Assembly: GCA_016794785.1 (NCBI GenBank)
Contig: JAEUHC010000021.1
Coordinates: 1-64,000, forward strand
Origin: Opitutaceae bacterium
GTDB lineage: Bacteria; Verrucomicrobiota; Verrucomicrobiia; Opitutales; Opitutaceae
Length of the DNA stretch: 64,000 nucleotides
Reading direction: 5' to 3'
Both the position numbers and the translations under genes were made by a program. Numbering within the stretch: position 1 is the stretch's first letter; each line of letters begins with the position of its first letter. The notes beneath the pieces were generated by a model. That model ran no database searches. It was not told where the DNA came from and was given only the letters and a program-made list of their open reading frames with translations. Shown here in pieces: positions 33,612 to 42,347 of this stretch.

Positions 33612-33621
33612 AAAAATCCCC

Positions 33622-34149
33622 TCACGCCTTCGGCCGAAACACCTTCATCACCGCCTCGTTCGCCTCCAGCCGCGGGCCGCCGATGAGGTCGATGCAATAG
33701 GGGATAGCGGGAAACACCGCCTCGAGGTTTTCGCGGATGGCCTTGGGCCGGCCGGGGAGATTCACGATGAGCGTCCGCCCGCGGATGCCCGCGAGCTGCC
33801 GCGAGAGGATCGCGGTCGGCACATACTTGAGCGAGGTCGCGCGCATCAGTTCGCCGAAGCCGGGCAGCTCCTTCTCGATCACATCGCGGGTGGCCTCGGG
33901 CGTCACGTCGCGCGGCGCCGGGCCGGTGCCGCCGGTCGTGACGACGAGGCAGCAGCCTGATTGATCGGCCATGCGGCGCAGCTCAGCCGCGATGACCACC
34001 CGCTCGTCCGGGATGACCTTGTAGTCGGTCTCAAACGGCGTCGCGAGCCACTCGCGCAGCAAGGCGAGGCACGCCTGGCCCGGCGTGTCCTCGTAGATGC
34101 CGGCGCTCGCGCGGTCGGAGATGTTGAGGACGCCGATTTTGGGGCTCAT
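33622..34149 (-). CDS. mogA: Molybdopterin adenylyltransferase MogA (MogA/MoaB family)
   Basis: This 175-residue protein begins IGVLNISDRASAGIYEDTPG and has the MPT-binding loop TTGGTGPAPRDVTPEATRDV, then ELMRATSLKYVPTAILSRQ and LIVNLPGRPKAIRENLEAVF. These are the MogA/MoaB signatures. It activates molybdopterin with ATP before molybdate insertion. No other molybdenum-cofactor gene is in the window except a MOSC protein at 45925, far away. GluQ-RS follows upstream on the same strand, with a 45-bp gap. Confidence 0.88.
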   Translation of the reverse strand: MSPKIGVLNISDRASAGIYEDTPGQACLALLREWLATPFETDYKVIPDERVVIAAELRRMADQSGCCLVVTTGGTGPAPRDVTPEATRDVIEKELPGFGELMRATSLKYVPTAILSRQLAGIRGRTLIVNLPGRPKAIRENLEAVFPAIPYCIDLIGGPRLEANEAVMKVFRPKA

Positions 34150-34194
34150 GCGAAACTGGTTAAGCAGGAAGCCACGAAACCAGGAAGGGCTTTT

Positions 34195-35031
34195 TCATGG
34201 CAGCATGGTTTCCCGCTCAAACTGCCCGAGAATTTCTTTCGGCGTCACGCCCCGCTCCCGCATGGTGCGCAGGGCCAGGGCATCGTGGCGCTTGGCCAGC
34301 CGCTCGCCGCGCTCGTCGAGCATCAGCGGCGCGTGATAGTAGGCCGGCGCCGCGTGGCCGAGCGCACGGATGAGCAGCAACTGGCGAAACGTGCTTTTGA
34401 TCAGGTCGGCGCCGCGCACGACCTCGGTGATGCCCAGCTCCGCATCGTCCACCGCACAGGAGAGCTGGTAGCTGGGCACATCGTCCTTCCGCCAGACGAG
34501 GAAGTCGCCGAAGTCGCGTCCCGCCACCGCGCGCTGCGGCCCGAATTTCCCGTCGCTAAACACAATCTCCTCGCCGTCGGGCACGCGGAAGCGCCAGTTC
34601 ACGTTCACGGTTTCGCCGAGCGGCGGCAGCGGCGCATCCGCGGGCGGGCGGAACTGCGGCGGGTAAACCGGCTCATCATCCGCCCCGCCCTCGTGCGGCG
34701 CGGCCACCGCCTCAAGCACATCGCGCCGCGTGCGCGTGCAGGGAAAGATAAGCCCCGCCGCGTGGAGTTTTGCCAGCGCCGCCCGATAGCGTGGCAGCCG
34801 CGCGCTCTGCGCAATCACCGGTTCCTCCCAGGCAAACCCGAGCCAGCCCAGGTCCTCCAGCATCGCCTCCACGAAATCCAGTCGGAACCGCCGCGCATCG
34901 AGATCGTCGTTGCGCAGTAGCAGGGTGCCTCCGGCTAAGCGCGCGCGCTCCGCCGCGATCCAAAACGTGCGCGCATGCCCTAGGTGCAGGTGCCCGGTCG
35001 GCGATGGCGCGAGGCGGCCGCGATACGGCAC
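34195..35031 (-). CDS. gluQ: Glutamyl-Q tRNA(Asp) synthetase
   Basis: This protein has 278 residues from a GTG start. The class I motif HIGH appears as GRLAPSPTGHLHLGHA, and the KMSKS position reads RLAKRHDAL. It has the catalytic core of glutamyl-tRNA synthetase and lacks the anticodon-binding domain, as GluQ-RS does. It charges queuosine at position 34 of tRNA(Asp) with glutamate. An ATG at 35115 is in frame, but the extension comes from a GCTGAGAG-type repeat. GTG at 35031 (VPYRGRLAPSPTG) places the HIGH motif at the normal distance. Confidence 0.88.
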   Translation of the reverse strand: MPYRGRLAPSPTGHLHLGHARTFWIAAERARLAGGTLLLRNDDLDARRFRLDFVEAMLEDLGWLGFAWEEPVIAQSARLPRYRAALAKLHAAGLIFPCTRTRRDVLEAVAAPHEGGADDEPVYPPQFRPPADAPLPPLGETVNVNWRFRVPDGEEIVFSDGKFGPQRAVAGRDFGDFLVWRKDDVPSYQLSCAVDDAELGITEVVRGADLIKSTFRQLLLIRALGHAAPAYYHAPLMLDERGERLAKRHDALALRTMRERGVTPKEILGQFERETMLP

Positions 35032-35039
35032 CGGTGGCG

Positions 35040-35131
35040 CTGAGCTGAGAGCTGAGAGGCTAGAGCTAGGAGTGCTGATGAGACCGAGCTTTGCGTTTTG
35101 TCTCTCAGCTCTCAACTCTCAGCTCTTAGCT
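35040..35131. repeat. Inverted repeat with GAGCTGAGAG / CTCTCAGCTC arms
   Basis: The left side has GAGCTGAGAGCTGAGAGGCT and the right side has CTCTCAGCTCTCAACTCTCA plus GCTCTTAGCT. It fills the space between the divergent GluQ-RS and LOG genes. The same arms recur at 43376-43495, and a related motif (AGAGGCCAGAAGCCAGAGG) lies inside the BatB-BatC gene. Confidence 0.7.
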
Positions 35132-35144
35132 TTTTCTCTCCTTC

Positions 35145-35726
35145 ATGCCCAAGCTCCTCTGCGTCTACTGCGCCTCCAGCGATCGGCTCGACCCGAAATA
35201 CTACGCCGCCGCCGCCGATCTGGGCCGCGAGCTCGTCGCGCGCGGCTGGGGCCTCGTCTATGGCGGCGGCAAGACCGGCATGATGGGCGCCGTCGCCCGC
35301 GCCGTGAAGGAAAGCGGCGGGCGCGTCGTTGGCGTCATCCCCGAGTTCATGAAGGCCCGCGAGCTCGCCTACGACGAGGCCGACGAGCTCGTCACCGTCA
35401 TCACCATGCGCGAGCGCAAGCTCCTCATGGAGACGCGCGCCGACGCCTTCGTCGCGCTGCCCGGCGGCTGGGGCACGCTCGAGGAAATCATGGAGATCCT
35501 CACCCTGCGCCAGCTCGACGTGGTGCGAAAGCCCTGCGTCTTACTCAACCAGGACGGCTTCTACGATCCGCTCCTGCGGCTCTTCGACACGATGCTCGCC
35601 GAGAGATTCTTCAAGCCCTCCAACATGGACCTCTTCCGCTCCGCCGCCACCGTCCCCGAAGTCTTCACCCAAATCGAGGCCGCCGCCGGCGCAAAGCCCG
35701 AGGCGAAGTGGTTTGAGACGCGGTGA
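35145..35726 (+). CDS. LOG family protein (TIGR00730, lysine-decarboxylase-like Rossmann fold)
   Basis: This 193-residue protein has LLCVYCASSDRLDPKYY at the start, GLVYGGGKTGMMGAVA, and the family signature ADAFVALPGGWGTLEEIMEIL (PGGxGTxxE). Family members cleave cytokinin riboside 5'-monophosphates or other nucleotide monophosphates to the base plus ribose phosphate. It is divergent from GluQ-RS. Confidence 0.9.
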   Translation: MPKLLCVYCASSDRLDPKYYAAAADLGRELVARGWGLVYGGGKTGMMGAVARAVKESGGRVVGVIPEFMKARELAYDEADELVTVITMRERKLLMETRADAFVALPGGWGTLEEIMEILTLRQLDVVRKPCVLLNQDGFYDPLLRLFDTMLAERFFKPSNMDLFRSAATVPEVFTQIEAAAGAKPEAKWFETR

Positions 35727-35833
35727 AAGCGCAGCGCCGGTGGCAATAGGCATCGAGCTCTCGGGGGCACGGCGGCTCGACAAGATTCATGTAGCGCCGC
35801 ACAATCGATTCGTCGCACTCGCACAATTCCGCC

Positions 35834-37201
35834 ATGCGCCCTCTGCACCCAATACTCCTCTGTCTGCTACTTGGCCTGGCCGTCGCAGCGCCTGCCGGGT
35901 GGGGGTTCGTTGTCACGCTTCCGGAGCGTTCCCTGCCACTGCCCCAACTCGTCCCGATTGATCGGCTGCTGGCGAACGCTTCTCGGCGAGTTCGGGAGCA
36001 GCCCGATTCCGCCGAGGCCCACTATGTAGTCGCGCGTTTGCGCTACCTTATGTTCGCGACCGGATGGACGATGGTGCCGGACGGCAGGGAGGTCTACGTG
36101 CAGTGGTCCGCCACTCAGGACGCGTGGTATGCCCGCTATCACAAGGCGGTGGAAATGGCCTACGAGGATGTTGGCGCGATCGGTGCCCATATTCCCGAGT
36201 CGAAACGTTTCCCCTTCCTTAAGGCGCGTGATCGTCGCCGCAAACAACTTGAACAATCCGGCTGGACGCCGGCCACCAGCTTCCCTCCGGCCACGATGAT
36301 GAAACATGCCGCTGAGGCGCTCGACGCGCTCGAAACGGCGGCACGCCTCGCGCCGACCAACGTTCACTACCTCCTCTGCCGCGCCTGCCTGATTGAACAG
36401 GTCGTCGAATGGCGCGGTGTCGTGAAGCCGGCCAGCCTGCCGCCAAAACTCGCGCGCTTGGAACGCGAGCACGCTCGCGAACTCTACCTAGCCGCGTTCA
36501 ACCTCGGGTTTAAAAAAAGCGGCGACCAGCATGGGCGCGCGACGGGGCCAGATGCGGTGGCGACGGTCGAGGCGGGGCAGAATTTCCTGCGCCTGAGCAA
36601 GGATGCAAAGGCCGGCGCGACTTTTGGTTCGTCCACAGTCGCGGAAGTGGAGGAAGGCCTGAAGCAGGCGCGAAAATGGCCCGAGAACGATGTGATACAG
36701 CTCATCACACCAATCATCCTCGCGCTTGCGCCCATCCGTTGCGTGGACGACCTACTCGATTCGGCGGCGCGCGTGGCGTTTCCGTTGCGCGGCTTCGGGC
36801 CGGTGGATGTGTGGCCTTGGCTCAGGCCGGCGGCTGGCCTACTAGTCTGGGATCCCGCGAACACGGGTGACATCACCTCCGGCCGCCAGCTCTTCGGTGG
36901 CTACACATTCCAGATTTTCCGCGCCAATGGCTACGATGCCCTCGCTGCCCTCGACGACGATGGCGACGGCGTGCTGCGCGGCGCGGAGCTGGCCGGCATC
37001 CGCGTGTGGTTCGACCGCGATGGCGACGGCCGCTCCGCGCCCGAAGAGGTCGTCGATCTCGCCGCGCTCGGCATCGCCGGCCTCGCCGTGCGCGCGACAG
37101 GCACGGACGGAATCCACCCGACGAATCCTGCCGGCGTGATCTTCGCCGACGGGCGCACGTTGCCTACGTGGGATTGGATGGTCGCGCCGCATCGCAACTG
37201 A
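35834..37201 (+). CDS. Exported hypothetical protein with two EF-hand-like calcium loops
   Basis: This 455-residue protein has a signal peptide (MRPLHPILLCLLLGLAVAAP). A helical middle (about 45-290) has TPR-like spacing (DSAEAHYVVARLRYLMF; ALDALETAARLAPTNVHYLL). The C-terminal part has two calcium-loop motifs, DDDGDGVLRGAE at residue 374 and DRDGDGRSAPEE at residue 394, 20 residues apart as in dockerin or EF-hand pairs. I do not recognise a named family. It probably works outside the cytoplasm and may need Ca2+. Base composition is lower in GC than the flanking genes. Confidence 0.75.
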   Translation: MRPLHPILLCLLLGLAVAAPAGWGFVVTLPERSLPLPQLVPIDRLLANASRRVREQPDSAEAHYVVARLRYLMFATGWTMVPDGREVYVQWSATQDAWYARYHKAVEMAYEDVGAIGAHIPESKRFPFLKARDRRRKQLEQSGWTPATSFPPATMMKHAAEALDALETAARLAPTNVHYLLCRACLIEQVVEWRGVVKPASLPPKLARLEREHARELYLAAFNLGFKKSGDQHGRATGPDAVATVEAGQNFLRLSKDAKAGATFGSSTVAEVEEGLKQARKWPENDVIQLITPIILALAPIRCVDDLLDSAARVAFPLRGFGPVDVWPWLRPAAGLLVWDPANTGDITSGRQLFGGYTFQIFRANGYDALAALDDDGDGVLRGAELAGIRVWFDRDGDGRSAPEEVVDLAALGIAGLAVRATGTDGIHPTNPAGVIFADGRTLPTWDWMVAPHRN

Positions 37202-37224
37202 CCTGATGGAACGCGAACGCTTCT

Positions 37225-37312
37225 TGTCATTGCGAGGCACGTGAAGCGTGCCGCGGCAATCCAGCTGGAATATCGGATGGATTGCTTCGTCGCTGGGCTC
37301 CTCGCAATGACA
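37225..37312. repeat. MITE-like element, TGTCATTGCGAGG family, copy 3
   Basis: This 88-bp core runs from TGTCATTGCGAGGCACGTGA to CTCCTCGCAATGACA, with CAATCCAGCTGG and GATTGCTTCGTCGC inside. It ends 6 bp before the chosen NUDIX start codon, and its right end (ATGACA) supplies an alternative in-frame ATG at 37307. Confidence 0.8.
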
Positions 37313-37318
37313 CATTTC

Positions 37319-37864
37319 ATGCACCGAGCCCCCGTCCTCGCCCTCCTCCGCGCCCACGCCGCGCAGCCACTCGATCCGCACGAGGCGGCGATGACGAGTG
37401 AGACGATCCGGTTCGTCGAGCAACACGACGATTGCCTGTTACGCTCCTGCGCGCCCGGCCACCTCACCGGCTCCGCGTGGATCGTGAATGCCGAACGCAC
37501 GCGCACGCTGCTCACGCACCACCACAAGCTCGACAAGTGGCTACAGCTCGGCGGCCACGCGGATGGCGATGGCGATCTCGCCGCCGTGGCGCTGCGCGAG
37601 GCGCACGAGGAGAGCGGCCTCACGCGCCTCCGGCTCGTCTCGCCCGCGATCTTCGATTTGGACCGCCATTGGATTCCCGCGCGGAAGACCGATCCGGCGC
37701 ACTGGCATTTCGATCTGCGCTTCATGATCGAGGCCGACCCGGCGGAACCGCTGGTGATTTCCAGCGAGTCGAAGGACCTCGCGTGGGTTGATCTCGCGCG
37801 CGTGACGGCGCTCAACGCCGAGGAATCAATGGCGCGGATGGTGCGGAAGACGCTCACGCGCTGA
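37319..37864 (+). CDS. NUDIX hydrolase
   Basis: This 181-residue protein has the NUDIX helix GGHADGDGDLAAVALREAHEESGL. The RE..EE.G core is intact, and the usual upstream Glu is replaced by a Gly/Asp position, as in some subfamilies. Later strands include DLRFMIEADPAEPLVIS and ESKDLAWVDLARV. It probably hydrolyses a nucleoside diphosphate derivative. The start is ambiguous: ATG 37319 lies just outside the dispersed repeat, while ATG 37307 is inside it, so insertion of the repeat may have changed the promoter or the start. Confidence 0.88.
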   Translation: MHRAPVLALLRAHAAQPLDPHEAAMTSETIRFVEQHDDCLLRSCAPGHLTGSAWIVNAERTRTLLTHHHKLDKWLQLGGHADGDGDLAAVALREAHEESGLTRLRLVSPAIFDLDRHWIPARKTDPAHWHFDLRFMIEADPAEPLVISSESKDLAWVDLARVTALNAEESMARMVRKTLTR

Positions 37865-37882
37865 TTGTGCCGGTTCACGCCC

Positions 37883-37945
37883 TGTAGGGCCTGAGCTTGC
37901 TCAGGCCTATTTCGGAGACTGGCCCGACCAAGGTCGGGCCCTACA
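37883..37945. repeat. Double hairpin between convergent genes
   Basis: Two hairpins, GGCCTGAGCTTGCTCAGGCC and GGCCCGACCAAGGTCGGGCC, are framed by outer TGTAGGGCC and GGCCCTACA. It fills most of the 99-bp gap between the NUDIX and BatD-BatE stops. It may be a bidirectional transcription end. Confidence 0.75.
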
Positions 37946-37963
37946 TCGAGCTGGGAAGTGACG

Positions 37964-40465
37964 CTATTTCCACACCGGCACCAGCTCCTCCTTGCGCACC
38001 CAGCCGGTCTGGCCTTGGGCGAAACGGAGGCGGGTCCAGCCGAGCAAATCTTTTTCCGCGATGGCGAGGCTGCCGGCGGCGAGGGGCGTGGTCTTCTGCG
38101 TGGTGTCGGCTTCCGTCGGGATCGAGCGCAGGGTGCCCGCGCGCGCGACAATCACGGCCGCGGGGTCCGCGGCTTCGCCATACGCTGACCAACCCGCGAT
38201 GGCCGTGCCGGCGACCAGCAGCGCGAGGACCACGACCGTGAGCGAGCCGGCGATCCAGGCGCGTCCGCGGAGACCGTAGGCCCAGGTGAGCAGCGCGACG
38301 AGCGCGAGGGCGGCCAGCCCGGCGGCTCCGATCGCGATCGTCTGCCACGTCGCGGGCGAGTGGTGTTCGGCGAGCGTGTGCAGGGCGTCCGGCGTGACGA
38401 ACGCGAGCAGCGGGCCGGGCGCGGTGCCGGTGTGTTCGCTGCCGTGGCGGAATTGCCAGCGCACGGCGGGGTGCGCCGGATTCTGCACAAACGCGGCGGC
38501 GCTGTGCGCGGCGGCCTCGGGCGCGCGCGTCTGCTGCGCGAGAGCGAGGGCGAGGTTGTGGCGCGCGATCCAATCGGCGGGATTTTTCGCGACGGCGGCG
38601 CGCCAGCTCTTTTCAGCCGCGGCAAAGTCGCCCTTGCGGTAGGCGGCCAGGCCCGCGGGCTCGGCGGCGCGGAGCAGCACTGCGCCGGCGCCCAGGAGCA
38701 GGGCGAGGCTCGCGGCAAAGGGCAGGAGGTTGCGCGGCAGGAAAAGGCGCAGCGGGTTGAAGCCCGGCACGCGTTGCGCGGCCAGCGCCGCGCGCGCGCG
38801 CGGCACCCAATCGGCGGGCAGCTCGGTCTTCGCCCCGTAGAGCGCGCGGTCGGCCTCGGCCCAGAGTGCGGCCCAGGTGGCATCGCCCAGCGCCTCCGCG
38901 CGCGGCGCGGCGTGGTGGAGCTGCCGAAGCACGGCGGTGTCATGCTGCCATTCGAGGAGGCGGGAGGCGGGAGGCGGCAGGCGGGAGGTTTCGCTGGCGG
39001 ACATTTCGGCGAGCAGCCGCGCCAGGCGCTCGCGGGCTTCGCGGCGAGGGCGCGCCGGATCGGTGGCGTGAGCGCGGCGCGCGGCGAGGAACGCCCAGCA
39101 CGCGAGGGCCAGCGCGAACGGTGCGAGCAGCAGTAGGAGAAAATCCCGCGTCGCCAGCGGCGTGCTCGCGTCGCCGGCGCCGGGCAGCGGATCGCGGGGG
39201 ATGGCGCCAGGCGGGGGCGGGGCGACGGGCGCTTTCTTCGGAGTGGTGGAGGTCGTATCGGTTTCCTTGGTGCCGTCGGTCTTGGGCGTGCGGGTTTCGT
39301 CGTTCCCGGGCGTCGGCGTGATCGCGAACCGCGGGGCGACGGGGCCCGTGATGGTGACGCTGGTCTTGGGCGCGGTGATGGTTTTGTAGGCGCCGGCCTT
39401 CGGATCAAAGTAGGTGAAAGTGACGGGGCCGAGCGTGTAGGTGCCCGCCTTGGCCGGGACGAGCACGACATCCTCGCTCAGCGTGGCGTCGAAGAGCTTG
39501 CCCTCGGCGGGGGTGCGCTTCGCCTTGGGCTGCACGACTTGGAAATCGTTGGAGACTTCGCGGGCGGGCAGGGCGGCGAGGTCGGGCCAGTTGCCACCGC
39601 CGCTCAGCTCGAGGGTCCACGTGACGGGTTCGCCGATGGCGGCCTTTTCCGGCACGACCGTGGAGACGAGTTTGAACTGGCCGACGGCCCCGGAAAAGCC
39701 CGGGGGTGCCGCCGGCAACGGCCGCACCTCGATCACCGGTTGATCGGAGGTCACCGAGACCTGCTCCATGCGCGGCTGCGAGAGGAAGCCAAAGCCGATC
39801 GTGCCGGTCTGCACGGTGAGGAAATGCGTGGCGGCCTCCAGCTTCTGCGTGTTGGGCGTGCGCGCGATCGCGCGGGTGCGGAAGGAGACGACGACCCGGC
39901 GATCGTTGCCGACGGCGGCGTCGTTGATCTCGGGCTTGGACCAGTCTTCGGCGACGAGCGGAGCGGAGTTCCACTCGAAGACGGGCTGGATCTGCGGGTT
40001 GGTGCGGCGCGAGGCGGAGAGCTCGTAGCCGAGGCCGAAGACTTCGCCGGCCCAGACGCTCGTGCGCTCGGGGATGAGGCGCGCGCTGGCAAAGGATTCG
40101 ACCGGCGCGGCGGGCGCGGCGGCGTTGAAGGCGGCGACGGGCCGCGGGCCCTTGTCGGTCTTGACGGTGAATGCGGGGATCGTGACGGGGCCGCTTTGCC
40201 GGGAGCGAATCAGGTAACTGAGCACGATGGAGCGGGTGACCGCGCCGTTGACGATGCTCGTGTTGCTGCTCTGGCCCACGCGCGTGAACGTCACGCCGGG
40301 CACCGCCGGCAGCTGCGGCTCGCCGTCGGGCGCGCAATCCTCGAACACGAGCATGGCGGCCTGCGACACGCCGGAGTCAGCCGGCTCCCAGCGCACGGAT
40401 TGGGCGCGGGCGAGCCCGGCGAGGAGCGGGAAAAGGAGGAAAATGATGAGACGGGCGAGGCGCAT
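37964..40465 (-). CDS. BatD-BatE fusion protein (aerotolerance operon)
   Basis: This 833-residue protein has a signal peptide (MRLARLIIFLLFPLLAGLARA), then BatD-like beta-rich domains (to about 400; SYLIRSRQSGPVTIPAFTVK is typical). A Thr/Pro linker (GTKETDTTSTTPKKAP) and a membrane helix near 440 follow. The second half (from about 600) has a membrane helix, TPR-like repeats (GLAAYRKGDFAAAEKSWRAA), two more helices and a final SH3-like domain (VIVARAGTLRSIPTEAD to WVRKEELVPVW), which together match BatE. Known Bat operons encode these as separate genes. It is the last gene of the operon, starting 4 bp after the BatB-BatC stop. Confidence 0.85.
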   Translation of the reverse strand: MRLARLIIFLLFPLLAGLARAQSVRWEPADSGVSQAAMLVFEDCAPDGEPQLPAVPGVTFTRVGQSSNTSIVNGAVTRSIVLSYLIRSRQSGPVTIPAFTVKTDKGPRPVAAFNAAAPAAPVESFASARLIPERTSVWAGEVFGLGYELSASRRTNPQIQPVFEWNSAPLVAEDWSKPEINDAAVGNDRRVVVSFRTRAIARTPNTQKLEAATHFLTVQTGTIGFGFLSQPRMEQVSVTSDQPVIEVRPLPAAPPGFSGAVGQFKLVSTVVPEKAAIGEPVTWTLELSGGGNWPDLAALPAREVSNDFQVVQPKAKRTPAEGKLFDATLSEDVVLVPAKAGTYTLGPVTFTYFDPKAGAYKTITAPKTSVTITGPVAPRFAITPTPGNDETRTPKTDGTKETDTTSTTPKKAPVAPPPPGAIPRDPLPGAGDASTPLATRDFLLLLLAPFALALACWAFLAARRAHATDPARPRREARERLARLLAEMSASETSRLPPPASRLLEWQHDTAVLRQLHHAAPRAEALGDATWAALWAEADRALYGAKTELPADWVPRARAALAAQRVPGFNPLRLFLPRNLLPFAASLALLLGAGAVLLRAAEPAGLAAYRKGDFAAAEKSWRAAVAKNPADWIARHNLALALAQQTRAPEAAAHSAAAFVQNPAHPAVRWQFRHGSEHTGTAPGPLLAFVTPDALHTLAEHHSPATWQTIAIGAAGLAALALVALLTWAYGLRGRAWIAGSLTVVVLALLVAGTAIAGWSAYGEAADPAAVIVARAGTLRSIPTEADTTQKTTPLAAGSLAIAEKDLLGWTRLRFAQGQTGWVRKEELVPVWK

Positions 40466-40469
40466 GGCG

Positions 40470-42347
40470 TTACCAATTCTTGCCGGATTTTTTTTCGGCC
40501 TTCCGCTGGCCCTCCATCAGTTGGAAGAGCTGCGCGGGCGAATCCTGGGTGCGGAGCTGTTCGAGTTTCTGCAAAGGCTGCGCGAGCGCGGCGTCGGTGG
40601 GATTGCTCACATCTTCGCGGCGATCGGGCGTGCCGCCGACTTTTTGCGTGCCGGGCGGGGGCGGAGGAGGCGGCTGGTCCTTCTTGTCCATGTCGCCGAA
40701 GGCGGACTCGCCCTGCGGCTTCGGCTGCGGGTTGTCCTGCTTTTGCTGCGATTGATCCTGCGGGGATTGATCCGCGGGGTCGTTCTGATCCTGCGGCTGC
40801 GATTTCTGCTGGCCGGACTTGTCCTGTTTTTTCTGCTGATCGGATTTCTTCTGATCCTGCTTTTGTTGATCCTGGTTCTGCTGGTCCTGGTTTTGATCCG
40901 GCTGGTCCTGCGGCTGATCCTTTTTGTCGTCCTCGGGTTTTTCGAGCAGCTCCTCGAGTTCCTTCCGCAGCTTGGTCCAGTCGGCGAGTTTCGAGCCGGT
41001 CTTGATCAGCTCGTCCACAGCTTGGAGGGCGTCGTGCACCGGGCCGGGGATCACAGGCTGGCCGCCTTCCTTGATGCGCTGGCCCCAGCGGAGGGTCTCG
41101 TTGGCGATGTCGGCGTAGTCGCGCGCGGAGAGGCGATCCTGCTCGGCGAGGCGGGCGTAGATTTTTCCGAGCATGGGTTGCTCGGGAGGCGGGGCGGGCT
41201 CGGCGGCGCGGGCCGGAGGGTTCAGAGGCCAGAAGCCAGAGGTCAGAAACAAAAGCAGAACAGCCGCGGCCGTTTGGCTGGCGGAAGGCGTCGGGGTGCC
41301 GGCTTCCTGTCTAGGCCGCAGGGCGATGTCACGCACGCGCGGGCGCACGGGGAATTCGCGATAGAAGCTCACGAGCAGGCACCACAGCCCGAGCGCGAGC
41401 GGCCACTGGAAACGTTCGACGAGGCGGACCGTGCGGGTCTCGACAAACTGACCTTTGCGGCCAGCCGCGATGGTCTCCTCGACGAGCGCGGCGAGATCGA
41501 CCCAGGCGCTGGCGTCGCGATAGACGCCGCCGGTCTCGCGGGCGATTTGCTGGAGCGTGCCGCTCTCCAAGCGTGACATCACGACCGCGCCGCGATCGTC
41601 CTTCACGAATTGGCCGGTGCCATCGGGGATCATCGCGCCGCCCTCGGTGCCGACGCCTAGGCTGATCACGCGGACGCCTTTCTTCTTCAGATCCTCGACC
41701 CGCGCTTTCCATTCCTCGTCGGTCGCCTCGCCGTCGCTGAGGATGATGAGGAAGCGATCCGCGGCGCCGCTGGAGGTGAAGGCGCCCAGCGCGGCATCGA
41801 GCAGCGCGCCATAGTGGGTGCCGCCCTCAGGGAGAAAATCCGGGTCCAGCGCGGGCAGGAACTCGCGCAGGATCTCGTAGTCGGCGCTGAGCGGGCTTTG
41901 CAAAAACGCCGTGCCGGAAAACACCACGAGGCCCACGCGCTCGCCCGCGACCTTTTCGAGCAGCGACTGGATGAGGAGCTTGGCGCGCGCGAGGCGCGAA
42001 GGCTTCACATCGGGCGCGAGCATCGAGCGCGAGAGATCGACCGCGAGGAGGATTTCCCGCGCCTGGTCGAAGACGGGCTCCTCGATGCGGCCGAACTGCG
42101 GGCGCGAGAGGGCCACCGTCACGAGCGCGGCGCCGGCAAAGAGCCAGTAGCGGATGCGGCGCGCGCTCGTGGCGGCGGCTGACGGCGCATTGAAGGGGGA
42201 CAGATGCAGCGAACGCGGGCCGGCCTCGGCGCGGAGGATCTTCGGGCGGGCCTGCGCGACCGCGCGGCGGCGGTGCGTGAGCTCCCACACGAGCCCGGCC
42301 ACGGGCAAAAACAGCAGCCACAGGAGATGGGGCCAGGCGAAGCTCAT
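40470..42347 (-). CDS. BatB-BatC fusion protein: VWA domain plus Gln/Asp/Lys-rich region
   Basis: This is a 625-residue protein. The first half has an N-terminal membrane helix pair and a VWA domain with the MIDAS start LLAVDLSRSMLAPD (DxSxS), then LIILSDGEATDEE. It is followed by a membrane helix (PLALGLWCLLVSF), as in BatB. At about residue 375 a signal-like segment (AAAVLLLFLTSGFWPLNPPA) begins the BatC-like half. This half has an alpha-helical region and a long low-complexity stretch rich in Gln, Asp and Lys (DQNQDQQNQDQQKQDQ), then a short acidic end. The start overlaps the batA stop by ATGA. Confidence 0.85.
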   Translation of the reverse strand: MSFAWPHLLWLLFLPVAGLVWELTHRRRAVAQARPKILRAEAGPRSLHLSPFNAPSAAATSARRIRYWLFAGAALVTVALSRPQFGRIEEPVFDQAREILLAVDLSRSMLAPDVKPSRLARAKLLIQSLLEKVAGERVGLVVFSGTAFLQSPLSADYEILREFLPALDPDFLPEGGTHYGALLDAALGAFTSSGAADRFLIILSDGEATDEEWKARVEDLKKKGVRVISLGVGTEGGAMIPDGTGQFVKDDRGAVVMSRLESGTLQQIARETGGVYRDASAWVDLAALVEETIAAGRKGQFVETRTVRLVERFQWPLALGLWCLLVSFYREFPVRPRVRDIALRPRQEAGTPTPSASQTAAAVLLLFLTSGFWPLNPPARAAEPAPPPEQPMLGKIYARLAEQDRLSARDYADIANETLRWGQRIKEGGQPVIPGPVHDALQAVDELIKTGSKLADWTKLRKELEELLEKPEDDKKDQPQDQPDQNQDQQNQDQQKQDQKKSDQQKKQDKSGQQKSQPQDQNDPADQSPQDQSQQKQDNPQPKPQGESAFGDMDKKDQPPPPPPPGTQKVGGTPDRREDVSNPTDAALAQPLQKLEQLRTQDSPAQLFQLMEGQRKAEKKSGKNW

